From Chitinophaga chungangae (lineage in GTDB: Bacteria; Bacteroidota; Bacteroidia; Chitinophagales; Chitinophagaceae): a stretch of 64,000 bases of DNA. Below are positions 1 to 8,885 of this stretch, piece by piece (positions within the stretch are counted from its first letter, which is position 1; every line of letters begins with the position of its first letter). The translations under genes were made by a program, and so were the position numbers. The notes beneath the pieces are model-generated. The model saw nothing but the letters and a program-made list of their open reading frames with translations. It had not been told where the DNA came from and did no database searches. Location: positions 853,440 to 917,439 of the forward strand of contig NZ_JAGHKP010000004.1 of assembly GCF_017742215.1 (NCBI RefSeq). The letters run 5' to 3'.

Positions 1-704
1 AGGTGAATTTCGAAAAAGCCATGTACTCTATCAACAAAGGCATCTGGGGCACTTCCGTGGGCGGTAAAGAAACGCTTACTTCCAACGGCATGCTGCCCGA
101 GCACGCATGGCCCACACAGCTGACCAAAAACGAGCCCGAGCAGGTAGCGCTTACTTTCGAGAAAGGCGAACTGCTGGGCGTCAACGATAAAAAATTCACG
201 CATCCCACCGAGGCGATCATTTACCTGCAGGGCATCGCAGGCGCGTTCGCCATCGGCAGAGACATTCACGTGGGCGACACCATCATCGGCATCAAAGGCC
301 GCGTGGGCTTCGAAGCGGCTGCTCCCATGGTGATCCTCAAAGCGCACCACGCGCTGGAAAAACATGTGCTCACCAAATGGCAGCTGAGCTGGAAAGACCA
401 GCTGGCGCAGTTCTACGGCAACTGGATGCACGAAGGCCAGATACTCGACCCCGTGATGCGCGACATCGAGGCTTTCCTGCAGCACAGCCAGGAAAACGTG
501 AGCGGCAAGGTATCCGTTACCCTGATGCCTTACCGCTTCCAGGTTACCGGCATTACTTCCGCATACGATCTCATGAGCAGCAAATTCGGCAAATACGGGG
601 AAATGAACTCCGGCTGGAGCGGCGAAGACGTGAGAGGTTTCAGCAAGATCTTCGGCAACCAGACCATGATCTGGCACCAGGTGAATGAAGAAAATAAAAA
701 ATAA
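1..704 (+). CDS. argG: Argininosuccinate synthase, C-terminal part (5' end outside window)
   Basis: Joins citrulline and aspartate with ATP to give argininosuccinate, the penultimate step of arginine synthesis, in the cytoplasm. About 233 codons are visible against a usual length near 400, so the N-terminal ATP-binding part lies upstream of the window; the GTG at base 3 is an internal Val codon, not a start. The visible part has the family stretch SINKGIWGTSVGGKETLTS and the glycine-rich GFEAAAPMVILKAHHALEKH segment of the synthetase domain. It ends 5 bp before argC and leads the visible arginine operon. Identity is firm from sequence and context. Confidence 0.93.
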   Translation, partial: VNFEKAMYSINKGIWGTSVGGKETLTSNGMLPEHAWPTQLTKNEPEQVALTFEKGELLGVNDKKFTHPTEAIIYLQGIAGAFAIGRDIHVGDTIIGIKGRVGFEAAAPMVILKAHHALEKHVLTKWQLSWKDQLAQFYGNWMHEGQILDPVMRDIEAFLQHSQENVSGKVSVTLMPYRFQVTGITSAYDLMSSKFGKYGEMNSGWSGEDVRGFSKIFGNQTMIWHQVNEENKK

Positions 705-709
705 AGATC

Positions 710-1684
710 ATGAAGAGATTTAGGGCAGGCATTATTGGCGGGGCAGGTTACGGAGGCGGAGAAGCCATCCGGTTGCTGCTGAACCACCCCGACGTGGAAC
801 TGGCTTTCGTACACAGCCGCAGCAACGCGGGCAACCCGCTGCATGCCGTGCATGCAGACCTGCTGGGCGATACGGACATGCTGTTCACCAGCGGGATCGA
901 CAACAGCGTGAATGTGATATTCCTCTGCCTCGGTCATGGTGAAGCAAAAAAATTCCTCGAAACCAACGATATCGCAGACAGCGTGCACATCATCGACCTC
1001 AGCCAGGATTTCAGGCTGGGCGAAACGGTGAAAGGCCGCGAGTTTGTATACGGCCTGCCTGAAGTGAACAGGAGCGCGATCAAAAAAGCGAGCAACGTCG
1101 CCAATCCCGGCTGTTTCGCCACGGCTATCCAGCTGGGGCTGCTGCCGCTCGCGAAAGCGGGACTGCTCACCGAAGTGCATACCACCGGCATCACCGGCTC
1201 CACCGGCGCGGGGCAAAGCCTTTCCGCCACTTCGCATTTCACGTGGAGGGCCAACAATATATCCACTTACAAGGTGCTCACGCACCAGCATCTGAAGGAG
1301 ATCCGACGAACCTTGCAGGGCCTCCAGCCTGCTTTCTCAGGAGCGCTCAACTTCGTGCCCGTACGCGGCGATTATCCGCGCGGCATCTGGATCACTTCGT
1401 ATCTTAACTGTGATTTATCACTCGAAGAAGCATACGACCTGTACACATCGTATTACGAAGGAGATCCCTTCACGCATGTGAGCAGGAAACAGATCGATCT
1501 CAAACAGGTGGTGAACACCAACAAAGTGCTGATCCAGCTTGAAAAAGCGGAAGGCAAACTGGTGATCCATTCTATCGAAGACAATCTGGTAAAAGGTGCG
1601 TCCGGGCAAGCCGTGCAGAATATGAACCTGCTGCTGGGGCTGGAGGAAACAGCGGGGTTGAAGCTCAAGTCCATCGTGTTCTAA
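710..1684 (+). CDS. argC: N-acyl-gamma-glutamyl-phosphate reductase
   Basis: NADPH-dependent reduction of N-acyl-glutamyl phosphate to the semialdehyde, third step of arginine synthesis. The 324-residue protein opens with a Rossmann dinucleotide motif (AGIIGGAGYGGGEAIRLL) and carries the catalytic-cysteine segment NPGCFATAIQLGLLPL near residue 142, followed by TGSTGAGQSLSATSHF. Length and motifs fit ArgC. It lies 5 bp after argG and 31 bp before argD. In this cluster the acyl group may be succinyl rather than acetyl (see the carbamoyltransferase at 2875), so the substrate should not be assumed to be the acetyl form. Confidence 0.95.
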   Translation: MKRFRAGIIGGAGYGGGEAIRLLLNHPDVELAFVHSRSNAGNPLHAVHADLLGDTDMLFTSGIDNSVNVIFLCLGHGEAKKFLETNDIADSVHIIDLSQDFRLGETVKGREFVYGLPEVNRSAIKKASNVANPGCFATAIQLGLLPLAKAGLLTEVHTTGITGSTGAGQSLSATSHFTWRANNISTYKVLTHQHLKEIRRTLQGLQPAFSGALNFVPVRGDYPRGIWITSYLNCDLSLEEAYDLYTSYYEGDPFTHVSRKQIDLKQVVNTNKVLIQLEKAEGKLVIHSIEDNLVKGASGQAVQNMNLLLGLEETAGLKLKSIVF

Positions 1685-1715
1685 TCATTCTTCCACCTTC
1701 AGAAACAACGTTACA

Positions 1716-2840
1716 ATGCAATTATTCGACGTATACCCGGTAAACGACATCACCATTACCAAAGCCGAAGGCTCTTCCGTTTGGGACGATAAAGGCCAGC
1801 AATACCTGGACCTTTATGGCGGCCACGCCGTGATCTCCATCGGTCATACCCACCCGCATTATGTACAGCGGCTTACCGACCAGCTCGGTAAAGTGGGCTT
1901 TTATTCCAACTCCATCCACATCCCGCTGCAGAAGCAGCTGGCGGAAAAGCTCGGCAAAATTTCCGGCAAGGAAGATTACCAGCTGTTCCTTTGCAACTCC
2001 GGCGCGGAAGCGAACGAAAACGCGCTCAAGCTCGCCTCTTTCCATAACGGCAAAAAGAAGATCATCGCTTTCAGAAAAGCGTTCCACGGCCGTACTTCAC
2101 TGGCGGTAGCTGCAACAGACAACCCGAAGATCGTGGCGCCGGTGAACGAGACGGACAACGTAGTGTTCCTGCCCTGGGAAGACCAGGCAGCGCTGGAAGA
2201 CGCTTTCAAAAAATACGAAGTATCCTCCGTGATCATCGAAGGCATACAGGGCGTGGGCGGCATCAACGTGGCCACTCCCGCTTTCCTGCAAAAGATCAGG
2301 TCGCTTTGCGACGAGCACAACGCCGCGTTCATCGCGGATTCCGTGCAATGCGGTTACGGCAGGAGCGGTAAATTTTTCAGTCACGACCATGCCGGCGTGA
2401 ACGCGGACATCTACTCCATGGCCAAAGGCATGGGCAACGGTTTCCCCATCGGCGGCATCATCATTTCGCCTAAGTTCAAACCCGCGTACGGCATGCTGGG
2501 CACCACTTTCGGCGGCAATCACCTCGCCTGTGCGGCCGCATTGGCCGTGCTGGAAGTGATCGAAAAAGAATCGCTGATAGAGAACGCCGGCGTAGTGGGC
2601 AATTACCTGATGGAAGAGCTGAAAAAATTCCCGCAGGTAAAAGAAGTGAGAGGCCGCGGCCTGATGATCGGCATCGAGCTGCCGGAAGAGCTGGGCCATG
2701 TAAGAAAAGAATTGTTATTCAAGCATAAGATTTTCACCGGTGAAGCAAAACCGAACGTGATCCGTTTGCTGCCGTCGCTGGCACTCACGAAAGCGCAGGC
2801 AGACCAGTTTTTAACCGCATTTAAAACAGCATTAAACTAA
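1716..2840 (+). CDS. argD: N-acylornithine aminotransferase
   Basis: PLP-dependent class III aminotransferase converting N-acyl-glutamate semialdehyde to N-acyl-ornithine with glutamate as donor. The 374-residue protein shows NSGAEANENALKLA (PLP phosphate binding), the Asp segment FIADSVQCGYGRSGKFF and the Schiff-base lysine in DIYSMAKGMGNGFPIGG. Length is typical for ArgD. The ATG at 1716 is followed directly by conserved sequence. It sits between argC and the unusual carbamoyltransferase, so it feeds N-acylornithine straight into that enzyme. Confidence 0.94.
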   Translation: MQLFDVYPVNDITITKAEGSSVWDDKGQQYLDLYGGHAVISIGHTHPHYVQRLTDQLGKVGFYSNSIHIPLQKQLAEKLGKISGKEDYQLFLCNSGAEANENALKLASFHNGKKKIIAFRKAFHGRTSLAVAATDNPKIVAPVNETDNVVFLPWEDQAALEDAFKKYEVSSVIIEGIQGVGGINVATPAFLQKIRSLCDEHNAAFIADSVQCGYGRSGKFFSHDHAGVNADIYSMAKGMGNGFPIGGIIISPKFKPAYGMLGTTFGGNHLACAAALAVLEVIEKESLIENAGVVGNYLMEELKKFPQVKEVRGRGLMIGIELPEELGHVRKELLFKHKIFTGEAKPNVIRLLPSLALTKAQADQFLTAFKTALN

Positions 2841-2874
2841 TGGTGCTCCCTCCGGGGAACCAAATGTAACAACG

Positions 2875-3828
2875 ATGAAACAATTTATTTCCGTGGACGA
2901 CGTGCCCGGTGTGCCGCAAATAGCGGCTACAGCACTGGATTACAAAAAGAACCCTTTTAAGGACAAAGGGCTGGGAGAAAACAAAACTTTGGGAATGATT
3001 TTCCTGAACCCCAGTTTGCGCACGCGGTTGAGCACACAGGTGGCGGCCCGCAACCTGGGCATGGAAGTAGTGGTGTTTAATATCGATAAGGAAGGATGGG
3101 CCCTCGAAATGAACGACGGCGTTGTGATGAACGGGAACACCACCGAACACGTGAAAGAAGCCGCCGCTGTAATGGGCCAGTACTTCGACATACTGTCCAT
3201 CCGCACGTTCCCCGGCCTTAAGAACAAAGAGGAAGACTACACGGAAAAATATATCAACCAGTTCATCAAATACGCCGGCAAGCCCGTGGTAAGCCTCGAA
3301 AGCGCCACCCTTCACCCGTTGCAGAGCCTGACGGACGTGATCACCATCAAAGAGCGCTGGAACCAGCCGCGCAAACCGAAGGTGGTAATGACCTGGGCGC
3401 CGCACGTAAAAGCGCTGCCGCAGGCCGTTCCCAACTCCTTCGCGCAGTGGATGAACGCCTGGGACGAAGTGGACTTCACCATCACGCATCCCGAAGGGTA
3501 TGAGTTGGACCCGAAGTTCGCCGGCAAAGCGCCGGTAATCCACAACCAGCGCGAAGCATTGGAAGGAGCGGATTTTGTGTACGTAAAAAACTGGTCGAGC
3601 TACAAAGATTACGGCAAGATCACCTGTACGGACGAAAGCTGGATGGTGACCAACGAAACGCTGAAAAACACCAACGACGCGAAAGTGATGCATTGCCTGC
3701 CCGTGAGAAGGAATGTGGTGATCGCAGACGAAGTGCTCGACGGGCCCGGTTCCATCGTGATCCCCGAAGCGGGCAACCGCGTATGGGCGGCGCAGGCGGT
3801 ATTGAGTGAAATTTTAAAGAACAGATAA
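2875..3828 (+). CDS. argF': N-acylornithine (probably N-succinylornithine) carbamoyltransferase
   Basis: Carbamoylates an N-acylated ornithine to N-acyl-citrulline, replacing the usual ornithine transcarbamylase. The 317-residue protein has the carbamoyl-phosphate motif SLRTRLSTQ (residues 47-55), MTWAPH, HPEGYELDP and HCLPVRRN near the C-terminus, all features of the Bacteroides SOTCase / Xanthomonas AOTCase branch. Residue 90, which decides acyl specificity in that branch (Pro90 in B. fragilis SOTCase, Glu92 in X. campestris AOTCase), is Thr here in the context MNGNTTEH. Small uncharged residues at this site favour succinylornithine in published mutants, so succinyl is the likelier substrate; this is inference. 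It is 2 bp upstream of argB. Confidence 0.9.
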   Translation: MKQFISVDDVPGVPQIAATALDYKKNPFKDKGLGENKTLGMIFLNPSLRTRLSTQVAARNLGMEVVVFNIDKEGWALEMNDGVVMNGNTTEHVKEAAAVMGQYFDILSIRTFPGLKNKEEDYTEKYINQFIKYAGKPVVSLESATLHPLQSLTDVITIKERWNQPRKPKVVMTWAPHVKALPQAVPNSFAQWMNAWDEVDFTITHPEGYELDPKFAGKAPVIHNQREALEGADFVYVKNWSSYKDYGKITCTDESWMVTNETLKNTNDAKVMHCLPVRRNVVIADEVLDGPGSIVIPEAGNRVWAAQAVLSEILKNR

Positions 3829-3830
3829 AC

Positions 3831-4628
3831 ATGTCATCTCCCGGAACGGTATACATCATCAAGGTAGGCGGAAACGTGATCGATAACCCGGCTTTTTTGG
3901 ACAGTTTCCTGAAAGACTTTGCAGCCGTGCCCGCGCTGAAGGTGCTGATCCACGGCGGCGGGAAGATCGCCACGCGCATCGGCGACAAGCTGGGCATCGC
4001 GGCCAATTATGTAAACGGCCGGCGCATTACCGATGCGGAAACGATCGACGTGGTAACGATGGTGTACGGCGGGCTGGTGAACAAACAGGTGGTGGCCAAA
4101 TTGCAGGCCAATGGCTGCAACGCCATCGGCCTTACCGGAGCGGACGCGAACATTATTCCCGCCGTGAAACGCCCCGTGAAGGAGATCGACTACGGTTTTG
4201 TGGGAGACATTCCCGAAGGATCGGTGCAGACCGCTCCCGTAAAACTCCTGCTGGACGCGGGCATCACGCCGGTGCTGGCCCCGCTCACGCACGACGGCAA
4301 AGGACAGATACTCAACACCAATGCAGACACCATCGCGTCTTCGCTGGCGGTGGCGCTTTCGGCGCATTACACCGTGAGGCTGATCTATTGTTTCGAGAAA
4401 AAAGGCGTGCTGCGGAATGCGGAAGACGACGAATCGGTGATCAACCTGATCAACCGCGATATTTACCGGCAATTGCTTGCCGACGGCGCATTGTCTGACG
4501 GCATCCTGCCGAAGCTGGACAACGCATTTGCCGCTATCGAAAGCGGGGTGAAAGAAGTGCTCATCGGTCATGCCGGTGACCTGCAAAGGAACACCACCGG
4601 TTCGGTAGCGGGTACCTTAATTTGCTAA
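3831..4628 (+). CDS. argB: N-acylglutamate kinase
   Basis: Amino acid kinase family enzyme phosphorylating N-acyl-glutamate, second step of the pathway. The 265-residue protein has the N-terminal KVGGNVIDN loop, LIHGGGKIATRIGDKLGI (glycine-rich phosphate-binding loop), the INGRRITD-like segment NGRRITDAETID, and near the C-terminus DGILPKLDNAFAAIESGV, the nucleotide-binding part of ArgB. The ATG follows the carbamoyltransferase stop by 2 bp, and the stop is 2 bp before the argE start, so expression is coupled. Whether the substrate is acetyl- or succinyl-glutamate cannot be read from the sequence. Confidence 0.94.
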   Translation: MSSPGTVYIIKVGGNVIDNPAFLDSFLKDFAAVPALKVLIHGGGKIATRIGDKLGIAANYVNGRRITDAETIDVVTMVYGGLVNKQVVAKLQANGCNAIGLTGADANIIPAVKRPVKEIDYGFVGDIPEGSVQTAPVKLLLDAGITPVLAPLTHDGKGQILNTNADTIASSLAVALSAHYTVRLIYCFEKKGVLRNAEDDESVINLINRDIYRQLLADGALSDGILPKLDNAFAAIESGVKEVLIGHAGDLQRNTTGSVAGTLIC

Positions 4629-4630
4629 CT

Positions 4631-5704
4631 ATGTGGAACCAACAACGCTACCAAGATGCAGTGCGGCTTTTAAAAGACCTGATCGCCACACCGAGCTTCA
4701 GCAGGGAAGAAGATGGCACGGCGGTATTGCTGATGCGTTTTCTCGAAGAGCACGGCGTGAAACCTGACCGCCATCTCAACAACGTCTGGGCGGTGAACAG
4801 GCATTTCGATCCCGCCAAACCCAGCATCCTGCTCAATTCTCATCACGACACCGTAAAACCCAACCCGCAATACACCCGCGATCCGTTTGCGCCAATTGTT
4901 GAAGACGGCAAATTGTTCGGCCTCGGCAGCAACGATGCCGGCGGCTGCCTGGTAAGCCTGATCGCGGCATTCCTGCATTTTTACGACAGGGAAGGATTGC
5001 CTTACAACATTGTGCTGGCGGCCTCTGCGGAGGAAGAGATCAGCGGGGTGAACGGCATCGAAAGTATCTTGGAGCAGCTGCCCGCTATCGATTTCGCAAT
5101 CGTGGGCGAACCTACCAAAACCGACCTGGCCGTAGCTGAAAAAGGCCTGATGGTGCTGGATTGCGTGGCGCATGGCAAGGCCGGCCATGCCGCGCGGGAC
5201 GAAGGCGAGAACGCATTGTACAAAGCGATGGACGACATCAGCTGGTTCCGCAATTTCCGTTTCCCGAAAGTGTCTGATACGCTGGGGCCGGTAAAAATGA
5301 GCGTGACCGTTATTCAAACTTCAAACAAAGCCCACAATGTAGTTCCCGCGGAATGTTCTTTCGTGGTAGACGTGCGGGCTACCGATCAATATACGCTGGA
5401 AGAAATGCTGGAGATCATCCGCGCCAACGTGCGGTGCGACGTAACGCCGCGCAGCATGCGGATGCGCCCGTCTTTCATTCCCGTGGAACATCCGCTGGTG
5501 CAGGCCGGCATCGGGCTGGGCAAACAGCTGTACGGCTCGCCCACCACGTCAGACCAGGCGTTGATCCCCGCCACTTCCGTAAAGGTTGGGCCGGGCGATT
5601 CCGCCAGGAGCCACACTGCAGACGAGTTTATTTACCTCGACGAAATCAGCCAGGGCATCGATACATATATCCGCCTGCTGTCCGTCGTGAATGGCGTAAA
5701 TTAG
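4631..5704 (+). CDS. argE: M20 family deacylase acting on N-acyl-citrulline or N-acyl-ornithine
   Basis: Zinc-dependent M20 peptidase-like deacylase. With an N-acylornithine carbamoyltransferase in the same operon, the expected substrate is N-acyl-citrulline, releasing citrulline for ArgG. With the ATG at 4631 (357 aa) the metal and catalytic residues are recognisable: SHHDT (His71, Asp73), GLGSNDAGG (Asp102), AEEEISG (about Glu134-135), VGEPTKTD (Glu160) and a late His in ARSHTADEF. An earlier in-frame TTG at 4622 overlaps argB; I prefer the ATG. It is followed by a GNAT gene after 4 bp. Confidence 0.9.
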   Translation: MWNQQRYQDAVRLLKDLIATPSFSREEDGTAVLLMRFLEEHGVKPDRHLNNVWAVNRHFDPAKPSILLNSHHDTVKPNPQYTRDPFAPIVEDGKLFGLGSNDAGGCLVSLIAAFLHFYDREGLPYNIVLAASAEEEISGVNGIESILEQLPAIDFAIVGEPTKTDLAVAEKGLMVLDCVAHGKAGHAARDEGENALYKAMDDISWFRNFRFPKVSDTLGPVKMSVTVIQTSNKAHNVVPAECSFVVDVRATDQYTLEEMLEIIRANVRCDVTPRSMRMRPSFIPVEHPLVQAGIGLGKQLYGSPTTSDQALIPATSVKVGPGDSARSHTADEFIYLDEISQGIDTYIRLLSVVNGVN

Positions 5705-5708
5705 CTGC

Positions 5709-6287
5709 ATGGAACAGCCGGTACTTGGAAACAAACGCGTATTGCTCCGCCCCATGCAACCTTCCGACCTGGAAGTATTGCTGGAAGTAGCGCTGGAGCC
5801 GTCTCTCTGGGAAGTAGGCCTCGGCCGCATCGGCAGCCGCGAAGATCTTGAACGGTACATGCAGGCGGCTTTCAGGGAACGGGAACAGGGTTTGTGCCTG
5901 CCATACGTGGTAATAGACAAGGAAACGGGGGAAGTGGCAGGCAGCACGCGTTTTTGCAGCATCGTGGAGATGCATAAAAGAACGGAGATCGGGTATACCT
6001 GGATACATCCGCGTTTTCAGCGCACCGGCCTCAACCGCGCCATGAAATTCGCCATGCTGCAATACGCATTCGAAACATGGGGAATGAACCGCGTGGAACT
6101 GAAAACGGACGAACGGAATGAAAAATCGCGCAATGCCATGCTGGGCATCGGCTGCAAACAGGAAGGCGTTTTCCGGCATCATATGATCACCTGGAACGGC
6201 CACCTCCTCAACAGCGTGTATTTCTCGATACTCAGGGAAGAATGGCCGGAGATCAAAGAAAGGATCTTCGGCAAATATGATTTTTAA
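5709..6287 (+). CDS. GNAT family N-acetyltransferase (RimJ/RimL-like)
   Basis: A 192-residue protein of the Acetyltransf_3 (RimJ/RimL-type) GNAT branch. Visible are the N-terminal LLRPMQPSDLEVLLE, EIGYTWIHPRFQRTGLNRAMK containing the acyl-CoA pyrophosphate loop RxxGxN, and the C-terminal LKTDERNEKSRNAMLGIGC segment typical of the branch. It lies 4 bp after argE and overlaps the upstream region of argH, so it is transcribed with the arginine genes. Known members acetylate protein N-termini or small amines; a role as the missing N-acylglutamate synthase is conceivable from context but not shown by sequence. Confidence 0.82.
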   Translation: MEQPVLGNKRVLLRPMQPSDLEVLLEVALEPSLWEVGLGRIGSREDLERYMQAAFREREQGLCLPYVVIDKETGEVAGSTRFCSIVEMHKRTEIGYTWIHPRFQRTGLNRAMKFAMLQYAFETWGMNRVELKTDERNEKSRNAMLGIGCKQEGVFRHHMITWNGHLLNSVYFSILREEWPEIKERIFGKYDF

Positions 6288-6297
6288 AAGAAGCAGT

Positions 6298-7629
6298 ATG
6301 AAAATCTGGCAAAAGGATAAAACAGCGCTCGCCGAAGTAGAGCAGTTCACCGTTGGCCGCGACCGCGAAATGGACGAATACCTCGCACCGTTCGACGTGC
6401 AGGGCTCCCTCGCGCACATCGCCATGCTCGAATCTATCGGGCTGCTTTCCAAAGAAGACCTTGCCGTGCTGCAAAAAGAACTGAAGCAGATCTACGCGGA
6501 AATAGCGGCGGGGAATTTTGTGCTGGAAGACGGCGTGGAAGATATTCATTCGCAGGTAGAGCTGCTGCTGACGAGAAGGGTGGGCGAATCTGGCAAAAAG
6601 ATACACAGCGGCCGTTCCCGCAACGACCAGGTGCTGGTAGACCTCAAACTGTTCCTCCGCCACGAGCTGGAAACCATCGTGCACGAAACGAAATCGCTGT
6701 TCGACCTGCTGCAAACGCAAAGCGAAAAGTATAAACAACATCTCATGCCTGGCTATACGCATCTGCAGATAGCCATGCCTTCGTCTTTCGGCCTCTGGTT
6801 CGGCGCTTATGCCGAAAGCCTGACAGACGACCTCACCATGCTGCAGGGCGCTTACAAAGTGGTGAATAAAAATCCCCTGGGCTCCGCCGCAGGCTATGGT
6901 TCCAGCTTTCCCCTCAACCGTACCATGACCACGAAACTACTTGGTTTCGACACGCTCAACTTCAACGTGGTGTACGCACAGATGGGCCGCGGTAAAACGG
7001 AAAAACTGGTAGCCTTCGCGCTGGCGGGCATCGCGGCCACGCTGTCTAAAATGGCGATGGACGCCTGTTTGTTCATGAACCAGAATTTCGGTTTCATCGG
7101 TTTCCCGGACGAGCTTACCACCGGTTCCAGCATCATGCCGCACAAAAAGAACCCGGACGTTTGGGAACTGATCCGCTCGCATTGCAACAAACTGCAGGCG
7201 CTGCCGAACGAGATCGCCATGATGACGGTGAACCTGCCCTCCGGCTACCACCGCGACCTGCAGCTGCTGAAGGAAAATCTTTTCCCGGCGTTCACCACGC
7301 TGAGAAACTGTTTGCAGATGAGCAGGCTCATGCTCGAAAACATCCGCATCAAAGAAGATATCCTGAAAGACGAAAAATACCAGTACCTGTTCAGCGTGGA
7401 AGTAGTGAACCGCCTGGTGCTGGAAGGAACGCCATTCCGGGAAGCGTATAAACAAGTAGGATTGGATATCGAGAAAGGCAATTTTAAGCCGGATACAGAC
7501 ATTCATCACACTCACGAAGGCAGCATCGGCAACTTAAACAACGAGGCCGTAAAAGCGCTGATGGACGATGTTCTGAAAGGGTTCCCTTTCGAACAGGTAC
7601 ACCAGGCCATCGCGGCTTTGGTGAAATAA
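6298..7629 (+). CDS. argH: Argininosuccinate lyase
   Basis: Cleaves argininosuccinate to arginine and fumarate, the last step of the pathway. The 443-residue protein carries the fumarase/aspartase superfamily signature GSSIMPHKKNPD (residues about 276-287), with KIHSGRSRNDQV and the catalytic-His region GYTHLQIAMPSSF. I chose the ATG at 6298 because MKIWQK is the usual start of the family; an in-frame ATG at 6277 would add seven residues and overlap the GNAT gene by 11 bp. The gene ends the operon at a strong hairpin. Confidence 0.95.
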   Translation: MKIWQKDKTALAEVEQFTVGRDREMDEYLAPFDVQGSLAHIAMLESIGLLSKEDLAVLQKELKQIYAEIAAGNFVLEDGVEDIHSQVELLLTRRVGESGKKIHSGRSRNDQVLVDLKLFLRHELETIVHETKSLFDLLQTQSEKYKQHLMPGYTHLQIAMPSSFGLWFGAYAESLTDDLTMLQGAYKVVNKNPLGSAAGYGSSFPLNRTMTTKLLGFDTLNFNVVYAQMGRGKTEKLVAFALAGIAATLSKMAMDACLFMNQNFGFIGFPDELTTGSSIMPHKKNPDVWELIRSHCNKLQALPNEIAMMTVNLPSGYHRDLQLLKENLFPAFTTLRNCLQMSRLMLENIRIKEDILKDEKYQYLFSVEVVNRLVLEGTPFREAYKQVGLDIEKGNFKPDTDIHHTHEGSIGNLNNEAVKALMDDVLKGFPFEQVHQAIAALVK

Positions 7630-7648
7630 TATTTTTTCCAAAAAAATA

Positions 7649-7674
7649 GGCTGGCTGAAAATCTTCAGCCAGCC
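7649..7674. terminator. Bidirectional terminator between argH and the convergent thioredoxin gene
   Basis: Perfect 11-bp stem GGCTGGCTGAA / TTCAGCCAGCC with a 4-nt loop; an A-rich run on the left and a T-rich run on the right let it serve both convergent transcripts. Confidence 0.85.
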
Positions 7675-7698
7675 TTACTTTTCCTAAAATCAAGCGGA

Positions 7699-8871
7699 TC
7701 ACTCTCCCAGTATTTCCCTGAGTTTTGCATCCAGCTCCTTATCGCCTTCCTCTCCGGCGCCTATCAGTTTAAAAAGGATCTTCCCTTCTTTGTCCAACAG
7801 GAATTTCGTGGGAAAACCGGTTACGCCGTAAGCCTGCACCAGGTCGTTCGTTTCTTTCCCGTAATTGTTCATCACGTGCACCCAGGGTATACCGTCTGAC
7901 TGGATGGCTTTTTTCCAGTTGTTTTCGTTAGCGGTCATGTCAGACGATTTTTCCTCCGCTACGCCTACAATTTCCAATCCTTTCGGTTTGTATTTTTCGT
8001 ACAAACTTTTCATATGCGGATGGCTGCTCCTGCAGGGGCCGCACCAGCTTCCCCAGAAGTCTACCAGCACATATTTTCCTTTCAGGCTGGAAAGCGTGAA
8101 CAGCTGACCGTTCATGTCTTTTTTGGTGAAATCGGGCGAAACCCGGCCGAGAGCGGTGGCTTTTGCGCTTTCGATCTTCCCGGCTGCGTATTTCCCGTAG
8201 AAGCTGTTTTTGTAAGCAGGGGAAAGTTTGCCGAACGCCTGTTCGAACTGTTCCGGCGTATAACTTTCATACAGCCCGCTTAGCAGATACATGCTCACGA
8301 AAGACGCGGGATGTTTGGCGATGTACGATTTCCGCAGCTCGTCTTTTTTCGCCTGCAGCGCGTTGCCTTTTGCACGCAGCTTCGACGCGAGGGCGGTATC
8401 GCCTTCACGGTATACCTGCGCGCTTTTTTTGGTAAGCTCCCATTTTTCTTTTACCAGCGGGTTTTCGTTTGTTTTCAGCGAAGACAGTTCTTTATTCAGC
8501 GGCCCGCCTTTCACCGCGGCGAGGTACGAAACGTCTGAAGCGCCCGTTACGCGGATATTTCCAGGCTCCAGCACCAGTTCGAGCAAGGGCCCGGGAATGA
8601 ACATGCCGCCGCTGCTCATCTGGAAACGCGCAGCGGGATTGCTGTTGAACAGCACGGCCACCACCGGCTCGGCGATGGTGCCGGTGAAACGGTAAGTGCC
8701 GTCCGGAAGTATTTGCGCGGTATCGCTTTTGCGCTGACCGTGCTGGATGTAGCTGAGATTGAGCTTGTACCCCGCCTGGCCTTTAAGCTGCACGTCGAGC
8801 GTGAAGTTTTGCTGGGCGTAACTGTTTACGCCCAGCGCCAGGGTGAGGATAGTGAGGATGGTTTGTTTCAT
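7699..8871 (-). CDS. TlpA-like thioredoxin protein with N-terminal DUF4369-type domain
   Basis: A 390-residue exported protein: signal peptide ending near SYAQ, an N-terminal beta-rich DUF4369-like domain, a helical middle, and a C-terminal thioredoxin domain with the redox motif WCGPC (in FWGSWCGPCRSSHP) and the cis-proline loop GFPTKFLL. Such proteins are membrane- or periplasm-located thiol reductants or resistance-type thioredoxins of Bacteroidota. It is the last gene of the susC-susD-tlpA-tlpA operon, 14 bp after its paralogue. The substrate is not evident; reduction of an imported compound or of the partner lipoprotein is possible. Confidence 0.85.
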   Translation of the reverse strand: MKQTILTILTLALGVNSYAQQNFTLDVQLKGQAGYKLNLSYIQHGQRKSDTAQILPDGTYRFTGTIAEPVVAVLFNSNPAARFQMSSGGMFIPGPLLELVLEPGNIRVTGASDVSYLAAVKGGPLNKELSSLKTNENPLVKEKWELTKKSAQVYREGDTALASKLRAKGNALQAKKDELRKSYIAKHPASFVSMYLLSGLYESYTPEQFEQAFGKLSPAYKNSFYGKYAAGKIESAKATALGRVSPDFTKKDMNGQLFTLSSLKGKYVLVDFWGSWCGPCRSSHPHMKSLYEKYKPKGLEIVGVAEEKSSDMTANENNWKKAIQSDGIPWVHVMNNYGKETNDLVQAYGVTGFPTKFLLDKEGKILFKLIGAGEEGDKELDAKLREILGE

Positions 8872-8885
8872 GCGGTGTATGGTGT

